64,000 bases of DNA from Carnegiea gigantea. Taxonomy: Eukaryota; Streptophyta; Magnoliopsida; Caryophyllales; Cactaceae. The notes under the pieces are model-generated. The model saw only the letters and a list, made by a program, of their open reading frames with translations, made no database searches and was not told the origin of the DNA. Each line of letters opens with the position of its first letter. The first letter of the stretch is position 1. Shown piece after piece: positions 31,349 through 43,886 of the stretch. Location of the stretch: NCBI GenBank assembly GCA_029747015.1, contig JAKOGI010001975.1:91679-155678 (forward strand), read 5' to 3'. Both the position numbers and the translations under genes were made by a program.

Positions 31349-34300
31349 TCAGATGATTTGATATTGGCCTATGCAGGTATTGAGTAGTCTAAGATTGGTT
31401 TGCCAATAGTCTATGATTTTTTCTAAATCATGACGCTGGCAAGCTAATTGATGATACTCATGTAACCATTTTGTATAAAAGTCTTTAAAATCTATTGAGA
31501 CTATATGATTGCATAAGCTAATGGTTAATTCTTCTAGTTGTTTATTTATTTTTTGCAATTCCTTTTGATCATTATTGAGTTGTTGAATGAGGTCACATTG
31601 TTCTAATTTGTACCAGTATTTTGGATTATTACATTCAATTACATTAAGTTGCTTTGTTATTGAAGCATTTTGTAATAAATGTAAATCGTTTTGATAAATA
31701 GAATTGACAAATTTGAATGATATTGTAGTTTCCATAATTTCCGTATGCGCACCTATCTGATCTACTTTAAATGGACAAATTTGAGTAAGAAAAGGAGTCC
31801 CAAGAATAACTTCTTGACTCATATCCCGTACTAAAATGAATGAATTTTTAAAACAATATCCTTGATTGCATATATAAACATTAGATAATTTATACGTAAC
31901 TTGTAATGCCATACTATTAATAGTATGGAGTCGTTCTTTTGTCCGTTCATAATATATTAAGGAAATTAATCCTTCTTGAATACAATTATGATCTGTACTA
32001 CTATCTAATAGTGCAATCGTATTGCATTCAAAACTATCTTTAATTTTAAGAGTAATAGGAATATACCATTTTTGAAAATTTATTTGATTAATAGTGGAAA
32101 CAAATTGTGGATCCGTAGGAGTGTCTTTTGATTGAATGTTCAGTGAAGCAGGATTATTTTCTATTAATGTTAATCTTGCTTCTAATTCAAGGTCTTTTGT
32201 TTGTAATGAACATAAATGTTTGTGTAAATTTTTAATATGTTCTTTTAATATAGTAACTTCGTTTTTTAAGTCTTGAATATTAACTGCCTTGAGAATATTT
32301 GGAATCTCACGTGCTTCAAATATTTTATTGATACTTACCTTATGAGGAGGTTCTAAAGAATCTTCTTTTATTAATATACTTTTGAGTTTTTATAAATACC
32401 CTTTTCTTAATTCTGTATCTTGAATTTGTTCAATTAAATCTAATAAAAATTCTTTTTCATTATTATTAGTAGTTATGACATTAATACACTTATAGCATAA
32501 TCTTGAAGACTCATTACCTAATGAGTATTCACTTGAGTCACTTTCTAATTCATTAATAACATTATTTTCATAATCAGAGGAGGATGATGAATTTTCCGAT
32601 TGATTAGGTGTATCTTTGAGTTCAAATAAGGTAATTAATTTTTCTTGAATGTCTGGATGTTCTGCACAGATTTCATTGAGTTTCTTTTTAACCTTACAAT
32701 TTGTTGCATAGTGGCCTAATTTACCACACTTATAACAAGTATTAGTATTATCAGTTTTTCTTTTTGGAGTAGGCTTTTTAGGACTTAATTTTTTATAAGT
32801 TGAATTTCTTGTAGTATACGGTTTCTTCTTATTAATTTGAGTTTTTCTTCGTTTTTTGACAGATGGAGTTTCTAACTTTGAAAGACAAAAGGCCTCACGA
32901 ACAGAACCTAACTCTTTTCGCTTGGCGGCATTATCTGTTGAATATCTGGCTTGTAATTTTAATTCATTGCATAAAGAAATTCCTTCCTTTTTAATAAAGT
33001 TTAATAATTGACCAAACGTAATTTGTTCGAATGGAATAGAGCTTTCACCAATGAGTTCGCTTAATTTATTGAATATTCGTTGAGAAAATAAGGATGGTAA
33101 TCCTGAAATGAATTTTTCCTTCCAATAGGGTGGACGACAGTCTTCCCCTTTTAATAGATATGTTAAAAATGTATTTTGGTACCAATTATAGTCTTCTAGA
33201 GTTGGGCACCTTAGATTTGTTAAAAGAATATCTGTTGCAGCTGTAATATCTTTTGGACTTCCTTGAAAATTAGTAACTATTGTACAAATCAATGTTTCTA
33301 TGTTGTCTAGTTGTCCTTGAGAATTAGTATGAGTTCTAATTTTGGTACGTTCGTCTTATTGAATATAATTTTCCCACCAATTTTTGAGTATACCAGTGAA
33401 TCCTGATGTTAATAAATCAAAAGCTTGTAAATCTGTTGCATGTTTAGTTGAATAGGCTGTATAAGCAATTAACATTCTTTGGAGGGTTATGAATATTTCA
33501 TGGTCCCTACGACCATCTATATTCCATTCATATATTGAATCACCAGCAAAGTTTTCAGTAATTATTGTTTTTGCGCTTTCAAGGTGAAGATCTGGAGGAG
33601 TTTGTTTGGAGTAATAGGAAATTTCCTTTTTATATATTTTATTAATATTTTGGAAATCATCATCCAGTTGAGATAAATCTTTCTCTAAAATATTAACTGT
33701 ACTTTTGACGGAATTAGATGTTGAAGTTTCTGCTTCCTTTAATTTTTCTTCTATTTTAAAAATTAATGGAGTATTAGCATCTGGGAGTTCTAATTTATTT
33801 GAACGACTTATTTTGAATAAAGGTTTTGCAAACTCATCTAAAAAGTTTGGTTTGTCTCTCTTAGTATCATTAATATCTAAGTTTTCTAGTTTTTCAATTA
33901 ATGAATCAACTTCTTGTTTTTTAACAATTGCTTCAACTTGAGTAGAGACCATATTGACTTGTTGAGACACAGTATGTAATACTTGATTTGTATAATTATT
34001 TTGATGATATACCCTTTTAATATCACTTAGCATTACTTGACTAGTTTCTGGATCATTTCTACCTATTTTGAATGGGACTGCTGGAATATTACCTTCAGGG
34101 GTATTTAATACGATTTCTTACAATGGAGGAGCAAAAGAGGTAAGTGTTTGACCATTTAAGAGGGTCCATTTTTTTACAAAATTAATATTAGTGTTTATTT
34201 CACAAATTTGAAATGGGTCTGGAAGATTATTATCTAAGGCAAACATAGCCCACCAATTAAAGAAAGGAATATTGACTTGGTGTCTCTCCATGAATGTATG

Positions 34301-35499
34301 CCATTTTTGCCTAATGAATGCTTGAGCTTTTAAATCAAAGTGTGAAAGGAACCATTCCCTTTTGACTTTGTTTTTTATTGAATTAAAATCTTGACGTAAA
34401 TAATCTTTGTTGATTGCAAAAGGTGTTGAAATAACATTTATTGAGGAAAATGATGGAGGTTGCATAGTTGAGTAAGTTGGAGAACCTACAAATGAAGTAA
34501 CTTCATCTATTGGCTCAGCTATGGGAGCTTTGTAATAAATCTTTTGAGTATCTTCTATGTGATTATCTTTTGAATAATCATAACTAGTTGGCCTAGAAGG
34601 CATTGAATATGAAGTTCGAGGGAGTGCTAAGTTGTCTAATGATTTTGAAGATAAACTGCGTTCTTTAGTTGAATTAAATCTTATTAGTACTCTACCATCA
34701 GGCTCTTCTACGATTTGTTGAATATTCTTTTGAGCAATATTTCTTGGTGGCCTAGTATTTTGAATTATTAATTCTTGAGGAATGGTAATTTCGTTCCATT
34801 TTAATAATTTAGGGGTAAAGGTAGTAATATTATCGGATTCAGCTTTTAGTAGTATGGTTTCATCTAGAGTAGGTTTTAATAAATATTTTGGATTAAGTTG
34901 AGATGAAAGTAGCTTGAAATATATTCTATAAGTAATAGCAAAATTTCTGGAAAGTTCACGAAATTGAACCTTTAAATCATTTTGAATATTAGGAAGATGG
35001 ATATCTAGAACTAAGGTATCCATGATCCAAGGATCCTTTAAATCTACTGAATAATTTGGGCAACAATTAAAGTATATAGGACCATTGCAAATATTAGTTT
35101 GAATCATGGCTAATAATGAATCCTTGTAACGTATTAACCTATTGTCTCTTAAGGCCATGAATATAGGACAATCTAATCCTAATCGTGTCAAAGGTTTGAG
35201 TGCAATTTGAATCATGCCAAAATGAATGTATCGATACTTTTCTTGATATCTTTTTATAGCAATTTTTGAAAGTAGTTTAATAGTTTGAAATTCTTCATCT
35301 AAACTAAAGGTTTCTTCATGATCTTTTATTGATAAAGCCGTATTGAAATCAAACTTACCTATTTGATAAATCGTTTCTATCTTTTGTTTAGGAATTTTCC
35401 AATTAGTACATCAATTTGACTACTAACTTTCCTACTGTTTACCACATTTGAGTTCTTACTACTACCTAAACTAAGACGATCTCTAACCCAAGAGGCCAT
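31349..35499 (-). pseudogene. ORF1 polyprotein MP-CP-zinc knuckle-PR (U4)
   Basis: Start ATG at 35499. A 1-base deletion near 35405 breaks the frame. MP open from 35215 into CP; stops at 34118 (Gln codon), 33356 (Glu codon, a transversion) and about 32388 (Gln codon). Zinc knuckle 32696-32737 intact. The protease motif near 32000 reads DSSTD, losing the catalytic Gly context. The last 188 codons (31912-31349) are open and end CIGQYQII like other type-A units. Confidence 0.85.
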
Positions 35500-35667
35500 C
35501 TGAGTTACGTTGGAACACTTAGTTAAGAGTCATGCACATCCTACCGGGACCACTGGGACCGCCCCACCGGGACCACCTCACCTGGGCTGACCAACGGACT
35601 TACTGGGGCTGACCAACAGCTGACCAATGCTAGCAACGGCGCGACACTACCTAAGGGCACCTACTTG

Positions 35668-35679
35668 GCTCTGATACCA
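35668..35679 (-). other. tRNA-Met primer binding site (U4)
   Basis: Minus strand TGGTATCAGAGC, unmutated. Confidence 0.85.
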
Positions 35680-36002
35680 GGAGGAGCAGGATCGACCTAG
35701 GTCGGGTAATAGGCAAGGCCTAAGTGTGGATTAATGCAGGGGAGTGGAGTAGCAAATTGATAAGATGTAGGAAAATAATTTTGAAACGCAAAAATGAATT
35801 TGAAAATAATAGAATTGAAATAAGAAAAGGAGATGAATAAAAATTACTTTGATTTGAATTAATAAACTTGATACAGGAAGCGATGGAGTACAGGGGTTTT
35901 TGGAGAGAAGGTTGAGAAGGGCTTGTAGTGATTTACACGATTTTGTGATAATGTGCGATAATGAGATGATCAGATGATCCCTAATACAACGCTATTGAGT
36001 AT

Positions 36003-36011
36003 CTATTTATA
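36003..36011 (-). promoter_or_regulatory. TATA box of U6
   Basis: Minus-strand TATAAATAG; bZIP-type TGAGTCA motifs at about 36337-36463. Confidence 0.7.
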
Positions 36012-36852
36012 GAATACAAGATGGAATTAAATGTGTACAAGTGAACGATAAAGATTGAATCTTGTATTGATAACTTGGGCAGACAATCTTGAATTATTGG
36101 TGCTTGGTGTTGAACTTTGACTGGAACCACGTCAAAAGGGAAACAGTGTTGAATAATAATGAACCTCGGACTGTTCTTGAATTATTGTCCCTTTTGAACA
36201 GTATCTTGATGAGTTGTCTTCTTGAACAGTATTCTTGAATAATTACTCTGATGAGCTGTCCTGAACAGTGTTTAGATAAGCTGTTGTGAACAGTACGCTT
36301 GAATAATTATCCTGATGTCTTGAATTGTTTGTCGGGATGAGTCATTGCCTTGGATGTTGACATGATGATGAGTTATGTCCTTGCATAAGTACTTGCCGTG
36401 TTGAGTCATTGCTTGTCTTGATGAGTCATAATTACTTGCCGTGTTGAGTCATTGGCATGATTGAATTGAGTGGTGACACGTTGAATTGCCTCAGTAATTG
36501 CTAGATAGTATTTTTGACTTGCTTTCCTTGGAAAAGTAACGTGGATATTGAATTGCATCATTAATTGTTAGTCCTTTTGGATGCTGTGTGTAATTGAATT
36601 GATCTTGGATTTTCTGCATTGAACTTGGCAGAGTGGATGGCTTGAATGCATGTATGGAATTGAATAGAATCCTGCAAAATAAAAACTACGTAAAGAAATA
36701 ATGGCCCTTACTTTTGCCAAAGGCCGTGACCTTTGTGGGCTCTTTTCTTGATTTTGTTTTGGTAATTGTCTTTTTTCTTTTTCTTTTTTTTTGAATAATA
36801 ATCGAGGAGTAGAAAATCTACTCAATAGTCATAAGGATCTTGTGCATAAGGA

Positions 36853-37464
36853 TTATCCCATGTGACCAAGGATGAATTGATTAGGGAGTAATTGGTAGCG
36901 AAAATGGAAATAATCATCTTGTAGATATTTGCACCATAGACTATATGGTGTATGAATAAGACAGGAAACATCGATTTGGAAGGGATAGTGTAATGGTATG
37001 AGGACTTGAGTATGACTTTGATCAACTAGACAAATATGAACATCAGGGAACATTTTCGTAACAAATTTGAAAATATGAGGTTCAAAAGCTGTCCAATATT
37101 CAAGGTGGTTGTGGAACCATTTGAAATAATTAATATACCCAGTAGGCATAACGATGAGAACTGGATGATTGTTGACATCTTGAACAAGCGTTTGATAAGC
37201 TTTAATGAGTTTGAGATAACTGTTGAATGATATTTCAGAGAAATTAAACCAGTCTTGATAATCAATGAAGATAGCACTTTTATTGTAGCGTGGTCTATAG
37301 AACGATGTATAGTAGAGTTCATGGTCACGCAAATAGAATAAAAGTGGTTCATGTGGAAAATTTGGTAATTCAGAAGAAAATATTTGAGTAGACGATAAAG
37401 GATGTTGAATTGAGGCTTGAGTTGGATCAGGGACTTCATAGGGAAGATGGGTTTGATTATCTAT
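36853..37464 (-). pseudogene. ORF2, type A, start codon lost (U6)
   Basis: The frame is open through the ORF2 domain, but the start reads ATA (followed by GATAATCAA) instead of ATG. The usual stop after FHFRY is changed to CAA, extending the product to 36853 in a frame ending GHMG. So it is an open but probably untranslated copy. Confidence 0.65.
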
Positions 37465-37622
37465 GGTAAAGGACAGAGATGTTTGAAGTGTTGATGGCTG
37501 AAAATAAATGATGGTTGTTAGAGTAAGGAAATGCTTTATCAAGGTGTTGAAAACTTGTTTTGTTCAAAATCTTTTGAAAAATAGTTTTGGAAATATATTA
37601 CTCCGCATTGAATGGGTGAAGG

Positions 37623-40600
37623 CTAGATGATTTGATATTGGCCTATGCAGGTATTGACTAGTCTAAGATTGGTTTACCAATAGTCTATGGTTTTTTCTAA
37701 ATCATGATGCTGGCAAGCTAATTGATGATACTCATGTAACCATTTTGTATAAAAGTCTTTAAAATCTATTGAGGTTATATGATTGCGTAAGCTAATGGTT
37801 AATTTTTCTAGTTGCTTATTTATTTCTTGCAATTCCTTTTGATCATTATTGAGTCGCTGAATGAGGTCACGTTGTTCTAATTTATACCAATATTTTGGAT
37901 TATTACATTCAATTACATTAATTTGCTTTGTTATTGAAGCATTTTGTAATAAAGGTAAATCATTTTGATAAAGAGAATTGATAAATTTGAATGATATTGT
38001 AGTGTCCATAATTTCCGTATGTACACCGATCTGATCTACTTTAAATGGATAAATTTGAGTAAGGAAAGGAGTTCCAAGAATAATTTCTTGATTCATATCC
38101 CGTACTAAGATGAATGAATTTTTGAAACAATATCCTTGATTGCATATACAAGCATTAGATAATTTATACTTAACTTGTAATGCCATACCATTAGTAGTAT
38201 GAAGTCGTTCGTTTGTCCGTTCATAATATATTGAGGGAATTAATGTTTCTTGAATATAATTTTGATCTGCACCACTATCAAATAGTGCAATAGTATTGCA
38301 TTCAAAATTATCTTTAATTTTAAGAGTAATAGGAATATACCATTTTTGAAAATTTATTTGATTAATAGTTGAAACAAATTGTGGATCCATAGGAGTGTCT
38401 TCTGATTGAATGTTCGGTGAAGAAAGGCTTTTTTCTGTTAATGTTAACCTTGCTACTAATTCAAGGTCTTTTGTTTGTAATGAACATAAATCTTTGTGTA
38501 AATTTTTAATGTGTTCTTTTAATGTATTAACTTCGTTTTTTAATTCTTGAATATTAACTGCTTTGAGAATATTTGGAATCTCACGTGTTTCAAATATTTT
38601 ATTGATACTTACCTTATGAGGAGGTTCTAAAGAATCTTCTTTTATTAATATACTTTTGAGCTTTTGCAAATACTCTTTCCTTAATTCAGTATCTTGAATT
38701 TGTTCAATTAAATATAATAAAAATTCTTTTTCACTATTATTAGTAGTTATGACATTAATACACTTATAACATAATCTTGAAGACTCATTACCTGATGAAT
38801 ATTCACTTGAGTCACTTTTTAGTTCATTAATAACATTATTTTCACAATTAGAGGAGGATGATGAATTTTCCGATTGATTAGGCGTATCTTTGAGTTCAAA
38901 TAAGGTAATTAATTTTTCTTGAATGTCTGGATGTTCTGCGCAGATTTCAGTGAGTTTCTTTTTAACTTTACAATTTGTTGCATAGTGGTCTAATTTACCA
39001 CACTTATAACAAGTATTAGTATTATCAGTTTTTCTTTTTGGAGTAGGCTTTTTAGGACTTAATTTTTTATAAGTTGAATTTCTTGTAGTGTACGGTTTCT
39101 TCTTATTAATTAGAGTTTTTCTTCGTTTTTTGACAGATGGAGCTTCTAACTTTGGAAGACAAAAGGCCTCACAAAAAGAACCTAACTCTTTTCGCTTGGC
39201 GGCATTATCTGTTGAATATCTGGCTTGTAATTTTAATTCATTGCATAAAGAAATTCCTTCCTTTTTAATAAAGCTTAATAATTGACCAAACGTAATTTGT
39301 TCGAATGGAATAGGGCTTTTACCAATGAGTTCGCTTAATTTATTGAATATTCGTTGAGAAAATAATGGCAATCCTGAAATGAATTTTTCCTTCCAATAGG
39401 GTTGACGACAGTCTTCCCTTTTTAATAGATATGTTAAAAATGTATCTTTATATCAATTGTAGTCTTCTAGAGTTGGGCACCTTAGATTTGTTAAAAGAAT
39501 ATCTGTTGTAGCTGTAATATCTTTTGGACTTCCAAGAAAATTAGTAACTATTGTATAAATTAATATTTCTATATTGTCTAGTTGTCCTTGAGAATTAGTA
39601 TGAGTTCTAATTTTAGTACGTTCATCTTCTTGAATATAATTTTCCCACCAATTTTTGAGTATACCAGCGAATCCTGATGTTAATAAATCGAAAGCTTGTA
39701 AATCTGTTGCACGTTTAGTTGAATAGGCTGTATAAGCAATTAACATTCTTTGAAGAGTTATAAATATTTCATGGTCACTACGACCATCTATATTCCATTC
39801 ATATATTGAATCACCAGCAAAGTTTTCAGTAATTATTGTTTTTGCACTTTCAAGGTGAAGATCTGGAGGAGTTTGTTTTGAGTAATAGGGAATTTCCTTT
39901 TTATAAATTTTATTAATATTTTGGAAATTATCATCTAGTTGAGATAAATTGTTTTCTAGAATATTAACTGTATTTTGAACAGAATTAGATGTTGAAGTTT
40001 CTGCTTCCTTTAATTTTTCTTCTATTTTTGAAATTAATGGAGTATTAGCGTCTGGGAGTTCTAATTTATTTGAACGTCTTATTTTGAATAAAGGTTTTGC
40101 AATCTCATCTAAAAAGTTTGGTTTGTCCTTCTTGGTATCATTAATGTCTAAGTTTTCTAATTTTTCAGTTAATGAATCAACTTCTTGTTTTTTAACAATT
40201 GCTTCAACTTGAGTAGAGACCATATTGACTTGTTGAGACACGGTATGTAATAGTTGATTTGTATAATTATTTTGATGATATACCTTTTTAATATCACTTA
40301 GCATTACTTGACTAGTTTCTGGATCATTTCTACCTATTTTGAATGGGACTGCTGGAATATTACCTTCAGAGGTATTTAATACGATTTCTTGCAATGGAGG
40401 AGTAAAAGAGGTAAGTGTTTGACCATTTAAGAGGGTCCATTTTTTTGCAAAATTAATATTAGTATTTATTTCACTAATTTGGAATGGGTCTGGAAGATTA
40501 TTATCTAAGACAAACATAGCCCACCAATTAAAGAAATGAATATTGACTTGGTGGCTCTCCATGAATGAATATCATTTTTGCCTAATGAATGCTTGAGCTT

Positions 40601-41771
40601 TTAAATCAAAGTGTGAAAGGAACCATTCTCTTTTGACTTTGTTTTTTATTGAATTAAAATATTGACGTAAATAATCTTTGTTGATTGCAAACGGTGTTGA
40701 AATAACTTTTATTGAGAAAAATGATGGACGTTGCATAGTTGAGTAGGTTGGAGAACCTACAGATGAAGTAACTTTATCTATTGGCTCAGCTATGGGAGCT
40801 TTGTAATAAATCTTTTGAGTATCTTCTATGTGATTATCTTTTGAATAATCATAACTAGTTGGCCCAGAAGGCATTAAATATGAAGTTCGAGGGAGTTCTA
40901 AATTGTCTAAAGATTTTAAAGATAAACTTCGTTCTTTAGTTGAATTAAATCTTATTAGTACTCTACCATCAGGCTCTTCTATGATTTGTTGAATATTCTT
41001 TTGAGCAATATTTCTTGGTGGCCTGGTATTTTGAATTATAAATTCTTGTGGAATAGTAATTTCGTTCCACTTTAATAACTTAGGAGTAAAGGTTGTAATA
41101 TTATCTGATTCAGCTTTTAGCAGTATGGTTTCATCTAGAGTAGGTTTTAATAAACATTTTGGGTTAAGTTGAGATGAAAGTAACTTGAAATAAACTCTGT
41201 AAGTAATAGCAAAATTTCTGGAAAGTTCACAAAATTGAACCTTTAAATCATTTTGAATATTAGGAAGATGGATATCTAGAACTAAGGTATCCATGATCCA
41301 CGGATCATTTGAATCTACTGAATAATTTGGGCAACAATTAAAGTATATGGGACCATTGCAAATATTAGTTTGAATCATGGCTAATAACGAATCCTTGTAA
41401 CGTATTAACCTATTGTCTCTTAGGGCCATGAATACAGGACAATCTAATCCTAATCTTGTCAAAGGTTTGAGTGCAATTTGAATCATGCCAAAATGAATGT
41501 ATCGATACTTTTCTTGATATCTTTTAATTGCAATCTTTGAAAGTAGCTTAATAGTTTGAAATTCTTCTTCTAAACTAAAAGTTTCCTCATGATCTTTTAT
41601 TGATAAAACCGTATTGAAATCAAACTTACCTATTTGATAAATCGTTTCTATCTTTTGTTTAGGAATTTTCCAATTAGCTACATCAATTTGACAACTAACT
41701 TCCCTACTATTAACCACATTTGAGTTCTTACTACTATCTAAACTAAGACGATCTCTAACCCAAGGGGCCAT
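37623..41771 (-). pseudogene. ORF1 polyprotein MP-CP-zinc knuckle-PR (U6)
   Basis: A single frame over about 1,380 codons with only three nonsense codons: Trp-to-stop at 40572, Trp-to-stop at 39453, and Gln-to-stop at 37674, near the end. One codon is missing at about 39368. MP (41771-40830) is uninterrupted. Zinc knuckle 38970-39011 reads CYKCGKLDHYATNC. Protease DSGAD near 38270. It is the best-preserved MP-containing copy. Confidence 0.85.
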
Positions 41772-41928
41772 CTGAGTTACGTTGGAACACTTAGCTAAGA
41801 GTCATGCACATCCTACCGGGACCACTGGGACCACCCCACCGGGACCACCTCACCTGGGCTGACCAACGGACTTACTGGGGCTGACCAACGCTAGCAACGG
41901 CGCGACACTACCTAAGGGCACCTACTTG

Positions 41929-41940
41929 GCTATGATACCA
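41929..41940 (-). other. Mutated tRNA-Met primer binding site (U6)
   Basis: Minus strand TGGTATCATAGC: one mismatch to the consensus at position 9. Confidence 0.75.
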
Positions 41941-42269
41941 GGAAGAGTAGGATCGACCTAGGTCGGGTAATAGGTAAGGCCTAAGTGTGGATTAATGCAG
42001 AGGAGCGGAGTAGCAAATTGATATGATGCAGAAAAATAATTTTGAAACGAAAACACGAATTTGAAAATAACAGAATTGAAATGAGAAAAGGAGATGAATA
42101 AAACTTACTTTGATTTGAATTAACAAACTTGACACAAGGTTGGAGTACAGGGTTTTTTGAGAGAGGGAGGAGGTTGAGAAGGGTTTATAGTGATTTTTGA
42201 TTTTGTAATTTACACGATTTTGTGATGTTGTGATAATGAGATGATGCCTAATACAACGCTATTGAGTAT

Positions 42270-42278
42270 CTATTTATA
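42270..42278 (-). promoter_or_regulatory. TATA box of U7
   Basis: Minus-strand TATAAATAG; TGAGTCA motifs at about 42579-42706. Confidence 0.7.
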
Positions 42279-43154
42279 GAATACAAGATGGAATTAAATG
42301 TGTACAAGTGGACGATAAAGATTGAATCTTGTGTTGATAACTTGTGCAGATAATCTTGAATTATTGGTGCTTGGTGTTGAACTTTGACTGGAACCACGTC
42401 AAAAGGGAAACAGTGTTGAATAATAATGAACCTTGGACTGTTCTTGAATTATTGTCCTTTTTGAACAGTATTCTGATGAGCTGTCTTCTTGAACAGTATT
42501 CTTGAATAATTATTCTGATGAGCTGTCGTTAACAGTACGCTTGAATAATTGTTCTGATGTCTTGAATTGTTTATCGGGATGAGTCATTGCCTTGGATGTT
42601 GACATGATGATGAGTCATGTCCTTGCATAATTACTTGCCGTGTTGAGTCTTGCTTGTGTTGATGAGTCATAATTACTTGCCGCGTTGAGTCATTGCTTGT
42701 CTTGATGAGTCATTGGCATGATTGAATTGAGTGGTGACACGTTGAATTGCCTTAGTAATTGCTAGATAGTATTTTTGACTTGCTTTCCTTGGAAAAGTAA
42801 CGTGGACATTGAATTGCAACATTAATTGTTAGTTCCTTTGGATGCCGTGTGTAATTGAATTGATCTTGGATTTTTCTGTATTGAACTTGGCAAAGTGGAT
42901 GGCTTGAATGCGTGCATGGAATTGAATGAAATCCTGCAAAACAAAAACTTCGTAAAGAAATAATGGCCCTTACTTTTGCCAAAGGCCGTGACCTTTGCGG
43001 GCTCTTTTCTTGATTTTGTTTTGGTAATTGTCTTTTTTCTTTTTCTTTTTTTTTTGAATAATAATCGAGGAGTAGAAAATCTACTCAATAGTCATAAGGA
43101 TCTTGTGCATAAGGATTATCCCATGTGACCAAGGATGAATTGATTAGGGACTAA

Positions 43155-43727
43155 TTAGTAGCGAAAATAGAAATAATCATCTTGTAGATATTTGCACCGT
43201 AGACTATGTGGTGTATGAATAAGACAGGAAGCATCGATTTGGAAGAGATAGTGTAATGGTATGAGGACTTGAGTATGACTTTGATCAACTGGACGAATAT
43301 GAACATCAGGGAACATTTTCGTAACAAATTTAAAAATATGAGGTTCAAAAGTTGTCCAATATTCGAGGTGTTTGTTGAACCATTTGAAATAATTAATATA
43401 CCCAGTAGGCATAACGATGAGAACTGGATGATTGTTGACATCTTGAACAAGCGTTTGATAAGCTTTAATGAGTTTGAGATAACTATAAAATGATATTTTA
43501 GAGGAATTAAACCAGTCTTGATAATCAATGAAGATAGCACTTTCATTGCAGCGTGGTTCATAGAACGATGTATAGTAAAGTTCATGGTCACACAGATAGA
43601 ATATAAGTGGTTCATGTGGAAAATTTGGTAATTCAGGAGAAAATATTTGAGTAGACGATGAAGGATGTTGAACTGAGGCTTGAGTTGGATCAGGGACTGC
43701 ATAGGGAAGATGGGTTGGAGTATTCAT
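43155..43727 (-). CDS. ORF2, type A, intact frame (U7)
   Basis: 190 codons from ATG 43727 (MNTPTHLPYAVPD) to the FYFRY end. Differs from U1 by scattered substitutions only. Same Pro/Ser/Gln-rich N terminus and aromatic domain. Unknown function. Confidence 0.6.
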   Translation of the reverse strand: MNTPTHLPYAVPDPTQASVQHPSSSTQIFSPELPNFPHEPLIFYLCDHELYYTSFYEPRCNESAIFIDYQDWFNSSKISFYSYLKLIKAYQTLVQDVNNHPVLIVMPTGYINYFKWFNKHLEYWTTFEPHIFKFVTKMFPDVHIRPVDQSHTQVLIPLHYLFQIDASCLIHTPHSLRCKYLQDDYFYFRY

Positions 43728-43886
43728 GGTAAAGGACTGAGATGTTTGAAGTGTTGATGGCTGAAAATAAATGATGGTTGTTAGAGTAAGGAAATGCTTT
43801 ATCAAGGTGTTGAAAACTTGTTTTGTTCAAAAATCTTTTGAAAAATAGTTTTGGAAATATATTACTCCGCATTGAATAGGTGAAGG

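Larger units (their letters stand above)
31109..35679 (-). mobile_element. Pararetrovirus unit U4 (type A1, internally deleted)
   Basis: MP-CP-PR polyprotein, but ORF2 and the control region are missing: the end of ORF1 is joined at about 31349 to leader sequence, with AGATGATT shared at the joint. A leader (31110-31345) with splice donor at 31240-31245 remains, without a TATA box. Confidence 0.8.
35680..41940 (-). mobile_element. Pararetrovirus unit U6 (type A1)
   Basis: About 6.26 kb, complete type A1: MP-CP-PR, ORF2, control region with TATA 36003-36011, leader. The splice donor is mutated to GTAATT (about 35854-35859). The primer site at 41929-41940 has one mismatch. Confidence 0.85.
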